A DNA stretch of 46,796 nucleotides from Salinisphaera orenii subsp. halophila YIM 95161. Its GTDB lineage: Bacteria; Pseudomonadota; Gammaproteobacteria; Nevskiales; Salinisphaeraceae. Location of the stretch: contig NZ_AYKF01000075.1 of assembly GCF_003732545.1 (NCBI RefSeq), forward strand, positions 1-46,796, in the 5' to 3' direction. Each line of letters starts with the position of its first letter. The stretch's first letter is position 1. The translations under genes and the position numbers were made by a program. The notes below the pieces were generated by a model. It saw only the letters and a program-made list of their open reading frames with translations, had not been told where the DNA came from and ran no database searches. Below, piece after piece: positions 36,690 through 45,942 of the stretch.

Positions 36690-37694
36690 TCAGTCGTCGA
36701 TATCCAGCCGCAGCCGCGTGATCGTCGCCGTGCCGTCGCGCACCCGCAGCGTCGCCGCTTCGCTCAATGTCAGCTCGCGGGCGTCGGGCGCCGTGCCGAG
36801 CCGCTCCTCGATCTCGGAGAAGGCGAGGACCCCGTCCTCCGTGGCCAGCAGCTGCGGCGTGCCCCGCCGATAGCGGTACGCGTCGGCCTGCTCGAAGGTA
36901 TCGCGCCAGAGCGTTTCCAGCTCGGCCCGCGTCAGGCGCGTCCAGCCGGCGCCGTTGGGCAGGCGCACGCGGATCTCCGCGTCGCGGTCGATCCGGGCCA
37001 CGATCCCCGCGGCATCGCGGCCCCCGGCGGCCTCGTCGACGGCGCGCAGCGTCGCCAGCACGGCCTCGCGTCGCGCCGCGTCGAGCGCGCCCCGGCCCGC
37101 CTCGCCCTCGCCGCGCTCGACCAGGAACTGCTGGGCCTCCGGATCGTTGCCTGTCCAGGCCGCGGTGCGGATCCACTCCAGCCCGGCCAGCTGCTCGCCG
37201 CGCGCGTAGAGGCGCCGGCCCAGCAGCCACTGCGCCTCGGTCGTATCCTGCTCGGCGGCCTCGCGCAGCCAGCGGCCCGCGGCCTCGGTGTCGGCCGTGG
37301 TCCCGCGCCCGTCCCGATAGGCCAGCGCCAGCTGCAGCATGGCGTTGCCCGAGCCCTGCTCGGCGGCGCGGCGATACCAGGTCAGGGCCCGGGCCTCGTC
37401 GCGCCCGGTGCCCTCGCCGGCGGCATACATGTTGGCCAGGTTCGTCATGCCCTGCACGCTGCCCGCCTCCGCCAGCGCTTGGTAGCGCTCGAACGCGGCC
37501 TCGTAGTCGCCGGATTTATAGACCGCATAGGCCTTGAGCACGCGCACCATCTCGCGCGCGACATGATCCTGATCCCCGGTCGCCGGCGACGTGCCGAACG
37601 AGGACGTCTGTGCGACCGCGCCCGTCGCCAACAGCAGGCCCATCGCCGCCGCCGTTCCGCGCAGCCCTCGCCTCCCGCCGTTTCCGATGGTCAT
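36690..37694 (-). CDS. Exported Sel1/TPR-repeat protein with C-terminal NTF2-like region
   Basis: 334 residues: signal peptide (cleavage after AVA, about residue 28), three or more Sel1-type helical repeats (AAFERYQALAEAGSVQGMTNLANMY, ALTWYRRAAEQGSGNAMLQLALAY, AGRWLREAAEQDTTEAQWLLGRRLY), then a region (about 205-334) whose pattern ARREAVLATLRAVDEAAGGRDAAGIVARI...TRAELETLWRDTF resembles SnoaL/NTF2-fold domains. AGGGGG precedes ATG 37694. Sel1 proteins act as scaffolds; partner unknown. The C-terminal assignment is tentative. Confidence 0.82.
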   Translation of the reverse strand: MTIGNGGRRGLRGTAAAMGLLLATGAVAQTSSFGTSPATGDQDHVAREMVRVLKAYAVYKSGDYEAAFERYQALAEAGSVQGMTNLANMYAAGEGTGRDEARALTWYRRAAEQGSGNAMLQLALAYRDGRGTTADTEAAGRWLREAAEQDTTEAQWLLGRRLYARGEQLAGLEWIRTAAWTGNDPEAQQFLVERGEGEAGRGALDAARREAVLATLRAVDEAAGGRDAAGIVARIDRDAEIRVRLPNGAGWTRLTRAELETLWRDTFEQADAYRYRRGTPQLLATEDGVLAFSEIEERLGTAPDARELTLSEAATLRVRDGTATITRLRLDIDD

Positions 37695-38015
37695 GCCGCC
37701 CCCTGAGCGCGCCGGTATCGAATCCCGAGACTAGCAGCCTGCGGACGAAACGGGCGCGAAAGACGACGCACACGGAAACGAAAGCGCAACCATTCGGCAT
37801 GCCACGAAGGCCAGGCCGATCAGCCGGCGGGCCCGATCGCCGTCGAGCCCCCTGGCCGGCGCCCGACCCGGCCACGCCTTTTACGTTCGCAGCACGCACT
37901 AAGGCTCCCGCCCGCAGACAGCTCAAACCCGACACCGACGGCGCGGCGTGGACCCGCGGCGGCCGAGCGTGGATACTCGTATCGCTCACCACAGAACCAT
38001 CAAAGGGAGATTCGC
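37695..38015. other. 321-nt divergent spacer
   Basis: Between two divergent exported-protein genes, so it should hold both promoters; I saw no clear -35/-10 pair and no gene. Confidence 0.5.
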
Positions 38016-38291
38016 ATGCGCAAGGCTGTCACCATCCTCGCGGTCGCCACCGCCGGGCTCGCACTCACCGCCTGCGGCGATTCCGAGCCGCATCGGCCGC
38101 ATTCGCACGGCGGTCCCGCGGCCGCGCCGCCGGCCTCGCCCGCCATCCATTTCCAGGTCAACGACGCCAACGGCAACGCGATGGACCTCACCATCGAATG
38201 CGGCGCCGATACGTCGCTCAAGGAATGCGCCGAGGTCAATCAGAAGATCATCGACAAGGTCTCGTCGGCACAGGGCAAGGCCGGCAAGTAG
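38016..38291 (+). CDS. Small lipoprotein
   Basis: 91 residues with a lipoprotein signal ending in the lipobox LTAC (Cys20), a His/Pro/Ala-rich linker (SEPHRPHSHGGPAAAPPASP) and a short domain IHFQVNDANGNAMDLTIECGADTS containing two further cysteines (ECG and ECAE). I do not recognise the family. AAGGGAGA is well placed before ATG 38016. The His-rich linker could bind metal, a speculation. Confidence 0.8.
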   Translation: MRKAVTILAVATAGLALTACGDSEPHRPHSHGGPAAAPPASPAIHFQVNDANGNAMDLTIECGADTSLKECAEVNQKIIDKVSSAQGKAGK

Positions 38292-38465
38292 GCGCGCGGA
38301 CCGGGCGCGACCGCACGACGCCGCGCGTCCGGCTCGCCCGGCCAGCACCGAGCCGCACCGCCGCGATGGCGATCTACCGCCGGTCCGGGCCCGAACCTGC
38401 CCAGGGCCGGCTCGCCCGGCCGCCGGCGCGATGCCGGGCCGCCCCGCACACCGGCGGTATCGATC

Positions 38466-39802
38466 TCAAACCGCCAGATCCTCGCGACGCGCGCGCAGCC
38501 GCCGCGCGTCCTGCGGCGACGGCAACAGCGCCAGCCCCGCCGTGAGCAGCCCGAGGCGCCCCAGAAACATGAGCACGATGATCACCCACTTGCCGGTGTC
38601 GTCGAGGGTGCGGTCGCGCCGAGGCTCAGGCCCACGGTGCCGATCGCCGAGGTCGCCTCGAAGATCAGCGGCACGAAGCCGCCGGCCTGGGTGAGCAGCA
38701 GCGCGAAGGTGCCGGTGATCAGGCAGATCATGTAGAAGGCGAACGCCGCGAGCGCCGAATTCACGCGCGCGGTGTCGATCTCGCGGCCGGCCAGCACGAC
38801 CCGCTCGCGCCCGCGCAGCGTGGCCACGATGGCGCCCAGAAACACCGCCGCGGTCGTGGATTTCACGCCGCCACCGGTACCGGACGGCGACGCGCCGATG
38901 ACCATGGCCACCACGATCAGCAGCAGCGACGCCAGCGCCATGTCGTTGATGGCGTAGGTATCGAAGCCCACGGTGGTCATCGCCGTCATGGTCTGGAAGA
39001 ACGCCGCCAGCCAGCGCTCGCCCATCGGCAGTGCGGCGAGCGCGTCGTCGGCGAGCCCGATCAGCAGCGTGCCGACGATCATCAGCCCGAAGGTCACCCG
39101 CAGGATGATCGTCGAGGTAAGCGATACCCGGCCCGGCCGGCCGCGCGCCAGCCGCCACACATCGCTCATCACGATGAAGCCCAGCGCGCCGAGGATGCTC
39201 AGCGCCGCGATCGTGAGGTTGATGACGACGTCGTCGCGAAAGCCTTCCAGGCTGGTGTTGAACAGGCTGAAGCCGGCCGTGCAGAACGCCGAGATGGCGT
39301 GAAAGATACCGTTCCAGACCGGCGCGGGCGCGTCCGCGGCCATGAAGGCGGGCACCAGAATCGCGGCACCGATCGCCTCGATCACGAACGTGAACAGCAC
39401 CACGCCGCGGATGAAGCGCGCCAGTTCCATGCCGCGGGGCAGCACGAACGCCTGGCGCGCGACCTTGGTGTGCAGCGAATCCAGCCGGTGGCGCACCGCC
39501 AGCATGAAGAACGAGCCCAGCGTCATGTAGCCGATGCCGCCGAGCTGGATCAGGCCGATGATCACCAGCTCGCCGAAGAAGCTGTAGCTGTCCGCCGGAC
39601 TGATCGAGGCCAGACCCGTGGTGGATACCGCCGACGTGGCGATGAACAGATGATCCAGCCATGCGACGTCCTCGGCCGCCTGCGCCCACGGCAGGCAAAG
39701 CAGACCGAACCCGATCAGCACATACAACGCATAGCCGCCCGCCACCAGCCGCACCGGACGCTGGCGTCCCAGAAACCCGCGCACCCACCGCCACGCTCGC
39801 AT
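38466..39802 (-). pseudogene. KtrB/TrkH-family K+ transporter interrupted by a one-base frameshift
   Basis: K+ uptake subunit of the inner membrane; four membrane-pore-membrane repeats. ATG 39802 (GAGG upstream) opens a frame with pore loops SAVSTTGLAS, SAFCTAGFSL, TAMTTVGFDT and SAIGTVGLSLG, each with the conserved filter glycine. The frame then stops at 38582 after APSTTPASG, giving 406 residues. The adjacent -1 frame continues exactly with LDDTGKWVIIVLMFLGRLGLL, the expected last helix, to a stop at 38466. Restoring one base near 38609 gives about 445 residues, the normal KtrB size. No typical slippery heptamer is visible, so mutation or sequencing error is more likely than programmed frameshifting. 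No ktrA is adjacent. Confidence 0.85.
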
Positions 39803-39945
39803 ACCGGACCGCCTCACCCGTCCCGACAGGACACGCGAGCGTGATGATACGACGACGCCGGCGCCCGCGGACCACGGCGGACACAAAAACTCCGCCGGGT
39901 TGCTACGCCCTCCTGAATGGCCCGGCACGCGGGCCGCAGGACGGC

Positions 39946-40923
39946 TCAGTCCACCGGCTGCCGGAGCGCATCGAGCCAGCGCACGGCTCGCTTCGCGGTC
40001 GCGTCCCGCATCACCAGGCCGAGATGCGACACGCCATCGAGCAGCTCGATATCCACGGCCGCGTTGTGCGGCGTGATCGCCGGCGCGTAGCGCTCCGGCC
40101 GAAAGGCCTCGTCCTCGGCGCCGGCCAGCAGGAGCGCCGGCGCGTCGAGGGTCGCGAACGCCGAGCGGTAGTCCGCCGGGCCGAAGCCCGTCATCAGCCG
40201 ATACGAGTAGGCCAGTGTCTCCCGCCCGGTCCGATACCGCGCCGGCAGGTCGAAGTACAGCACATCCACACCGTTGAACCAGCGAATGCCCAATGCGTTC
40301 GCCGCCGCGATCGGCACGATGCGCCACAGATTCGGCCTCGCCCAGCCGTTGCCGCTCGGCCGCGCAGTGGGCGCGTCGTGGCCGAGATACGGCGCCAGCA
40401 GCAGATACCCCGATGCGAGATCGCCATGCTCTCCGGCCGCGAACCGCAACGCCAGGCCGCCGCCCGAGGAATGGCCGCCCACGATGACGCGGCCAGCGCC
40501 GCCCCACGACCGCAGATGGCCGACGAGATCCGCGAGATCGTCCTCGAGCTGGTCGATATAGGCGATATCGCCGCGCCGGCCCGGCGACGGCCCGTGGCCG
40601 CGCAGATCCGGCGTGACCACCTGCGCGGCGCCAGCGCCCGCGACCGCATTAGCGAAGCGTTGCAGATACACGCTGTCGGTGGCCGAGCCATGGATCAGGA
40701 TCAGCCAGACCGGCGAATCCGCTTCGTAGTGGCGATAGTGCAGCCGGGCGCCGTCGCGCGCCCGATACGGCTGGCGCGGTGGCAGGGCGCCAGCGGTGTC
40801 GTCCGGCGCCATCAGCGCCGAGAAGTCGAGCCCGTCCGGCGTTGGCGACGAGCCTTCGCCCGAGCAGCCGAGCGGACAGGCCAGCATGGCAGCCAGCACG
40901 GCGGCGAGGCCGGGCCGGTTCAC
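39946..40923 (-). CDS. Lipoprotein alpha/beta hydrolase (lysophospholipase-like)
   Basis: 325 residues. A signal sequence with possible lipobox cysteines at 16 (MLAC) or 20 (PLGC) suggests outer- or inner-membrane anchoring. The hydrolase domain has the oxyanion motif LIHGSATDS, LRGHGPSPGRRGD, nucleophile Ser152 in VGGHSSGGGLAL and a late His in GVSHLGLV. The closest families by eye are monoglyceride lipase/lysophospholipase-type enzymes; substrate unknown. It is separated from the ktrB relic by 143 nt on the same strand. Confidence 0.88.
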   Translation of the reverse strand: MNRPGLAAVLAAMLACPLGCSGEGSSPTPDGLDFSALMAPDDTAGALPPRQPYRARDGARLHYRHYEADSPVWLILIHGSATDSVYLQRFANAVAGAGAAQVVTPDLRGHGPSPGRRGDIAYIDQLEDDLADLVGHLRSWGGAGRVIVGGHSSGGGLALRFAAGEHGDLASGYLLLAPYLGHDAPTARPSGNGWARPNLWRIVPIAAANALGIRWFNGVDVLYFDLPARYRTGRETLAYSYRLMTGFGPADYRSAFATLDAPALLLAGAEDEAFRPERYAPAITPHNAAVDIELLDGVSHLGLVMRDATAKRAVRWLDALRQPVD

Positions 40924-41278
40924 CGCCGGCCAGCACGCATCGGCATCGACGCCCGAATGGGCGCGAGGCCGCGAATCGAGCGCCCGCTTCGCCTCATCCG
41001 GTCATCGTGTTGCCGACTTGGGCAGCGGTCAAACACCGGCGCATTCTCCGAGTCGCGGAGCGTCCACGCAGCGGTCCGCGAACAGGCATCCGCTACCCGG
41101 CCGGGACGCATCCGAATACGTCGGCGCATTCACCGGCCCACAGCACGCCAACGCTCGGCCGGCGTCGGCGATCAACCAGCACGCAACGAAAAACGCGCCC
41201 GAAGCGACGGTGCACGGCACCCACCGCTTCGAACGCGTTTCGTCGCGAGGGCGGCTCACCGCCCCGTCGTCCGTCGCG
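40924..41278. other. 355-nt spacer
   Basis: No gene or strong structure recognised. Confidence 0.5.
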
Positions 41279-41353
41279 TTACATGATCCCCATGAACGAC
41301 AGTATCGCGATCACCACGACCACAAGCCCCACGAGATAGATGATCTGGTTCAC
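41279..41353 (-). CDS. 24-residue single-helix membrane protein
   Basis: Very short gene starting at GTG 41353 (MNQIIYLVGLVV...) and ending TAA. Nearly all residues are hydrophobic (Ile, Leu, Val, Phe), forming one membrane helix with an ending of the form AILSFMGIM. AGGGAGA stands 6 nt before the GTG, better than many sites in this window. Similar tiny proteins of the pattern (I/V)YxVG(L/V)(I/V)VVVLAILSF(L/M)G occur in many proteobacteria; this is from memory of the family pattern. Function unknown. It is isolated between two gene-free spacers. Confidence 0.7.
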   Translation of the reverse strand: MNQIIYLVGLVVVVIAILSFMGIM

Positions 41354-41778
41354 GGCGTCTCCCTGACTGATTGATTCTGCATCGATCGTATCATCGAAAG
41401 TCTGCCCGAGTACGACGCATCGCAGCCGGGCGCCACCGGCCGAACCGAACGCGAGGCACCGCGGCGATCCTTTCGCGCGCCGGCAGCCGTCAACGGCCCG
41501 CCCCTGCGACGCATTCGATGCCCACAGACAGGCGATGCATCGCATCGATAGCCGTCGGGCGGCCGGTTTCGTGCCCATCGGTCATACCGGATACGCTGGT
41601 TCAACTGTCGGCGCCGACGTTAAACTCGCGACGGTGCCAGACTCGCGAAAATCGCTGCGGACAGCGGCCCCGCCCATCACGGGCGCCGGCGCAGCCGCCA
41701 GCGCCTCCCGCTCGCACCCGCAACGCGCCGGGGCCGAGCGGCTCACAGCGCCCCCTACAGTCATAACGAGAACAAGAA
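41354..41778. other. 425-nt spacer
   Basis: Divergent region between the small membrane protein and the methyltransferase gene; no gene recognised. Confidence 0.5.
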
Positions 41779-42777
41779 ATGAACGACAATCCGACGTGTC
41801 CGGTCTGCAGCAACCAATCCTGGGACAATCGCGGCCACCGGACCTATCACCGCGCGGATCGGCAGCGCGGCGCGCGGCCCTATCGCAACGCCATGGAGGT
41901 CCTGTTCGACGTCTGGGCGCCGGGCCAGGACGCCTTCCGCGTCGAGTTCATCGCCTGCCGCAACTGCGGCTTTCTGACCTACAGCCCCCGGCCGACCGCC
42001 GACGACATCGCGCGCAAGTATCGGCACACGCCGAGCGACAGCGCCCAGGACGCGCCGGCGGCCACAGCGGCGCTCAGCCGGCAGGACGTTCGCCGCGCGC
42101 GGCGCCTGACCCGACTGATACTGGGCGAAACGAAAGCCAAGTCGACCCGCGGCCTGCGCGTGCTGGACTTCGGCGGCGGCGACGGCCGCATGCTCAGGGG
42201 CCTCGTCGACCGCGGCGCGCTGTGTCATCTCGTCGACTATTCCGAGCGCGTGCACCCGGGCGTCACCAAGATCGGCGACACCGAACACGACATCCCTGCG
42301 GATGCCAATTACGACGTCATCATCTGCAGCCATGTGGTCGAGCATCTGCCCGATCCGCGCGAAACCCTCGCCGCGCTGCGCGAGGCGCTGGCACCGGACG
42401 GCATCATCTATGTGGAGGTGCCGATCGAAGTCGTCGGCCAGCTACCGGCTGCCCACGAGCCGGTGACACATCTCAACTTCTTCACGCCCGACTCGTTGCG
42501 CGCCCTGCTGGCGTTCGCGGGCTATGGGGTGAGCTGGTCGCGCCTGGTCGCCGAGCCGCATCCGTGGGGCTACAAGCAACTGTGCGCCGGGGCCGTGGCC
42601 ACCCCGGCCGCAATCGCGCCGGAGGACGTACCGGTGTCCGGGCTCGACGTCCTGGAACCGTATCTCGACGGCGCCTACGCGGTGCGCGCGAGGCGGCGCT
42701 GGGTGCTCGGCCTGGAAAAGCCCGACATGCTGCGCAAGGGGCTGCGAAAGCTGCCGATTCTCTGGCGCTATTCCTGA
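41779..42777 (+). CDS. Zinc-ribbon class I SAM-dependent methyltransferase
   Basis: 332 residues: an N-terminal Cys4 zinc ribbon split by about 45 residues (CPVC at 7-10, CRNCGF at about 60), then a Rossmann methyltransferase domain with motif I VLDFGGGDGRML, ICSHVVEHLPDPRETL, PDGIIYVEVP and HLNFFTPDSLRALL. This ribbon-plus-methyltransferase layout is typical of sugar C-methyltransferases and related enzymes acting on surface glycans; no sugar genes adjoin it, so the substrate is open. It stands alone. Confidence 0.88.
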   Translation: MNDNPTCPVCSNQSWDNRGHRTYHRADRQRGARPYRNAMEVLFDVWAPGQDAFRVEFIACRNCGFLTYSPRPTADDIARKYRHTPSDSAQDAPAATAALSRQDVRRARRLTRLILGETKAKSTRGLRVLDFGGGDGRMLRGLVDRGALCHLVDYSERVHPGVTKIGDTEHDIPADANYDVIICSHVVEHLPDPRETLAALREALAPDGIIYVEVPIEVVGQLPAAHEPVTHLNFFTPDSLRALLAFAGYGVSWSRLVAEPHPWGYKQLCAGAVATPAAIAPEDVPVSGLDVLEPYLDGAYAVRARRRWVLGLEKPDMLRKGLRKLPILWRYS

Positions 42778-43071
42778 TCGTCCGGGACGCTGTCCTGCGG
42801 GATCCGGCGACGCGTCAATCGACATCGTCCGGGCGTCACGACGAACACCACGGCATGGCATGGAGGCTCGACACGCCGCCGGCACGCGCCAGCGGCGACC
42901 TGCCAGACGATGGCGATGCAATGGTGGTCTCGTGCCGTAGCCGAGACCGACCCGCCTTCGACGCCCGACCCGCTCATCGATAGAGGGGCACCGCGGCCAT
43001 CCGGCATGCCGCATGGCCCGACCCGCTCCCGCGACGCAGCCGCCCGGCCGCCATCGGCCTCGCCGGCGACG

Positions 43072-43584
43072 TCAGGCCGTCGCCGAGAATGCCTCGTGGT
43101 AGACGACCTCCCCCTGCGGAAACGCATCCCCGAGCGATAACGCCTGGAAATACGCCGGCGCCGCGCCGGCCAGCACCAGCCCTTCGACGGCCTCGAACCC
43201 GAACCGCCCGTAATAATCCGGGTCGCCCAGCACCACGCACCCCGAGGCGCCGATCGCGGCGAGATCCGCCAGCGCGGCGTCCACGAGTCGGGCGCCGATG
43301 CCCTGCCGTCGATGCGTCGGCAGCACCGCAAGCGGCCCCAGCCCGTACCAGTAGGCGCCGCCCGGCACGCTCACCGGCGACACGGCCACATGACCGACCA
43401 TCGCCCCCTCGACCTCGGCCACCAGCGACACCGCCAGCGCGCCCGACCGGCGCAGCACCGCCACGATCAACGGCTCGGTCGCATCCGCATGCGGCGCCTC
43501 CCGAAAGGCGGCCTCGACGACCTGGTCGATACGCGCTTCGTCGCCCGGGGTTTCGTCGCGGATCCGGCAATTCAAAGGTCGCAC
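43072..43584 (-). CDS. GNAT-family N-acetyltransferase (YhbS-like)
   Basis: 170 residues. Acetyl-CoA motif A is LGPLAVLPTHRRQGIGARLVDAAL (Q/RxxGxG/A as RRQGIG); the later VVLGDPDYYGRFGFEAVEGL is characteristic of YhbS-like proteins. The start is GTG 43584; an ATG just upstream is out of frame, and there is no strong ribosome-binding site. Substrate unknown; monocistronic. Confidence 0.88.
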   Translation of the reverse strand: MRPLNCRIRDETPGDEARIDQVVEAAFREAPHADATEPLIVAVLRRSGALAVSLVAEVEGAMVGHVAVSPVSVPGGAYWYGLGPLAVLPTHRRQGIGARLVDAALADLAAIGASGCVVLGDPDYYGRFGFEAVEGLVLAGAAPAYFQALSLGDAFPQGEVVYHEAFSATA

Positions 43585-43904
43585 TCCGGCATGGTCTGGA
43601 CCATCAGCGAATCATCCCCGGGCCGCAACGCACAAGCCCGGGCATCATCGCTTCACGATTGCAGAACGTCGGATCATGCGTCGCAAGCCAGAGCGCCGGA
43701 TCACTTTTCGACGAAGCCACGCAACGCCACAACCGTCATTGACGGTCCAGCCGGATCGGCGGTTTGGCGGAGAACGTGGCGATGGCAGACCCGCCCCGAG
43801 CGTCCCCGCTGACCGCGGCGCTCGCTGAAGCCTCTCGCTCCGCGTCCCCGGGCGCCGCTCGCAGCCACGCCAGGCGTTTATCGCGGAGACGGGGGCCATC
43901 GCCG
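43585..43904. other. 320-nt spacer
   Basis: Between two minus-strand genes; no gene or clear terminator seen. Confidence 0.5.
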
Positions 43905-44744
43905 CTAGCCGAGGAAGCGCCGAATCGCCGCCGCGATCTCCTCGGCGTGGGTTTCCAGGGCGAAGTGGCCGGTATCGAAGAACTGCACGTCGGCCTCCGG
44001 CATGTCGCGCTTGAACGCCTGTGCGCCCGGCGGCAGAAAGAACGGATCGTGCTGCCCCCACACGGCGAGGAACGGCGGCCGATGCGTTCTGAAATACGCC
44101 TGAAACGCCGGATACATTTCGATGTTGTAGCGATAGTCGCCGAACAGATCGAGCTGAACGTCGGCGATGCCCGCACGCGCCAGGTAATGCATATCCAGCA
44201 TGTAGCCATCGGGGGAGACGCGCTCGGGCTCCGGCACACCGTGCGTGTACTGCCAGATCGTGGTCTCTTCGGTCAGCAAGGTGCGCAAGGCGTCGCGGTT
44301 GGTCTGCGACGGATCCTCCCAATAGGCGCGCACCGGATTCCAGCCGTCGCCCAGGCCCTCTTCGTAGGCATTACCATTCTGGCTGATGATTGCCGTGATG
44401 CGCTCCGGATGCCGCAGCGCCATGCGAAACGCGGTCGGCGCGCCGAAATCGAATACATAGACCGCGAAGCGGTCGAAGCCGACGCGTTCCGTGAACCCCG
44501 TCATCGAGTCCGCGAGCGATTCAAACCGGTTCGTCTCGGGCAGACCCGAACGACCGAAGCCGGGCATATCGGGGGCCACGAGATGATAGCGATCCGCCAG
44601 CTTAGGAATGAGATCCCGAAACATGTGGCTCGACGTCGGAAAGCCGTGCAACAAAAGCAATTTGGGCGCGCCAGGCACGCCGGCCTCGCGATAGAAGATG
44701 TCGATGCCGTCGACATCGACGCTGCGATAACGAATATCCGTCAT
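43905..44744 (-). CDS. Alpha/beta hydrolase of the epoxide hydrolase/haloalkane dehalogenase type
   Basis: 279 residues. HGFPTSSHMFRDLIPKLA and APDMPGFGRSGLP precede the nucleophile elbow VYVFDFGAPTAFRMAL, in which Asp99 takes the nucleophile place, the mark of epoxide hydrolases and dehalogenases rather than esterases. Acid Asp in WGQHDPFF and His in TGHFALETH complete the triad. Haloalkane dehalogenases usually have DW after the nucleophile; here DF, so epoxide hydrolase-like or another activity is as likely. It is divergent from a LysR regulator 250 nt away, which probably controls it. Confidence 0.88.
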   Translation of the reverse strand: MTDIRYRSVDVDGIDIFYREAGVPGAPKLLLLHGFPTSSHMFRDLIPKLADRYHLVAPDMPGFGRSGLPETNRFESLADSMTGFTERVGFDRFAVYVFDFGAPTAFRMALRHPERITAIISQNGNAYEEGLGDGWNPVRAYWEDPSQTNRDALRTLLTEETTIWQYTHGVPEPERVSPDGYMLDMHYLARAGIADVQLDLFGDYRYNIEMYPAFQAYFRTHRPPFLAVWGQHDPFFLPPGAQAFKRDMPEADVQFFDTGHFALETHAEEIAAAIRRFLG

Positions 44745-44962
44745 GATGTACTCGCTGGGTTGATGAAACGAAAAGTGGTGACGTCACAGGCGCGATTCCG
44801 ATAGGCCGTGCGTGCGCCGTTGCCGCGGGGCCGTGCCGAGCGAGCGGCGCGCCCTGAACTCGCGAGGTCGCACACCGCTCTGTCGTAGCCGCCCGGTCTG
44901 AACCGTCACCGGGTACGTGGCTAACCGTAGGGCCTTTCGCTTTCGAAGATAACGGGGCAGTA

Positions 44963-44981
44963 TCGGGAATGACTCTCCCGA
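44963..44981. promoter_or_regulatory. Candidate LysR operator
   Basis: Perfect inverted repeat TCGGGA-N7-TCCCGA ending 13 nt before the LysR start, in the divergent region; dyads of this size are usual for LysR-family sites, often autoregulatory. Confidence 0.5.
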
Positions 44982-44994
44982 AATCCGGAGCGGC

Positions 44995-45942
44995 ATGGAT
45001 CGACTGGCGGCGATGTCGCTACTCATCGCGGTGGCCGAGACGGGCAATCTGTCCGCGGCATCGCGACGACTCGGCATCCCGTTATCGACCGTGCATCGCC
45101 GCATCGGCGATCTCGAAACATATCTGGGCAGTCGGCTGCTCCATCGCACCACGCGCCATACACGGCTGACCGACACGGGCGCGGCCTACGTTGCGGCGTG
45201 CCGGGGCATCCTCGAGCAAGTCGACGACGCCGAGCGGGCCGTACGCGGCGAATATGCCGTCCCGCGCGGCGAAGTCGTGATGACGGCACCGATCGTGTTC
45301 GGGCGACTGCATGTCGTGCCGTTGATCGCGGAATTCATGGCCCGCTACCCCGACATCGATATTCAACTGCTACTGGTCGATCGCCTCGTCCATCTGATGG
45401 AGGAACACGTCGACATCGCGCTGCGGATCGGCGAACTCGCGGACAGCAACATGGTGGCGATGCCCGTCGGCCGCATCGGCCGGGTCTGCTGCGCGGCCCC
45501 GGCCTATCTGGATCGCTTCGGGCGTCCGGGCCATCCCTGCGAACTGTGCCATCATCAATGCATCGCCATGGGCGCGCCGAACGAGCGGATCGCCTGGTCA
45601 TTCGCCGACGAGGGGCAAACTCTCATGCAGCCGATCGAACCACGGCTGAGTGTGACGACCGCCGAAGGCACCATCGCCGCCGCGGAACACGGCAGCGGCA
45701 TCACGCAGGTGTTGTCGTATCAGATCGCCGACGCGCTCGACGCCGCACGGCTGGAGGCCGTGCTCCAACCATTCGAGCCCGCCTCCTGGCCGGCCAGCCT
45801 CATACACGGCGGACAGGCGCCGATGCCGCAAAAAACGCGCGCCCTGCTCGATTTTCTCAAACCGCGACTGCGTGAGCGCCTGAGTGCAGGGTCAACCGGC
45901 GGTGCTAGAAAGCGGCGAGAACCTGACGTCCATTTGCAATGA
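44995..45942 (+). CDS. LysR-family transcriptional regulator
   Basis: 315 residues: N-terminal winged helix-turn-helix (AMSLLIAVAETGNLSAASRRLGIPLSTVHRRIGDLETYLGSRLLHR), then the inducer-binding domain with GEVVMTAPIVFGRLHVVPLIAEFMARYPDIDIQLLLVDR and HVDIALRIGELADSNM, close to the subgroup (aaeR/dsdC-like by pattern) common beside oxidoreductase or hydrolase genes. GGAG precedes ATG 44995. Likely regulates the divergent hydrolase; inducer unknown. Confidence 0.93.
   Translation: MDRLAAMSLLIAVAETGNLSAASRRLGIPLSTVHRRIGDLETYLGSRLLHRTTRHTRLTDTGAAYVAACRGILEQVDDAERAVRGEYAVPRGEVVMTAPIVFGRLHVVPLIAEFMARYPDIDIQLLLVDRLVHLMEEHVDIALRIGELADSNMVAMPVGRIGRVCCAAPAYLDRFGRPGHPCELCHHQCIAMGAPNERIAWSFADEGQTLMQPIEPRLSVTTAEGTIAAAEHGSGITQVLSYQIADALDAARLEAVLQPFEPASWPASLIHGGQAPMPQKTRALLDFLKPRLRERLSAGSTGGARKRREPDVHLQ

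Noticed and set aside
38600..38620. Programmed -1 frameshift site in the ktrB gene
   Set aside because: No X-XXY-YYZ slippery heptamer or clear downstream pseudoknot is visible at the junction; mutation or sequencing error is preferred, though not proven.
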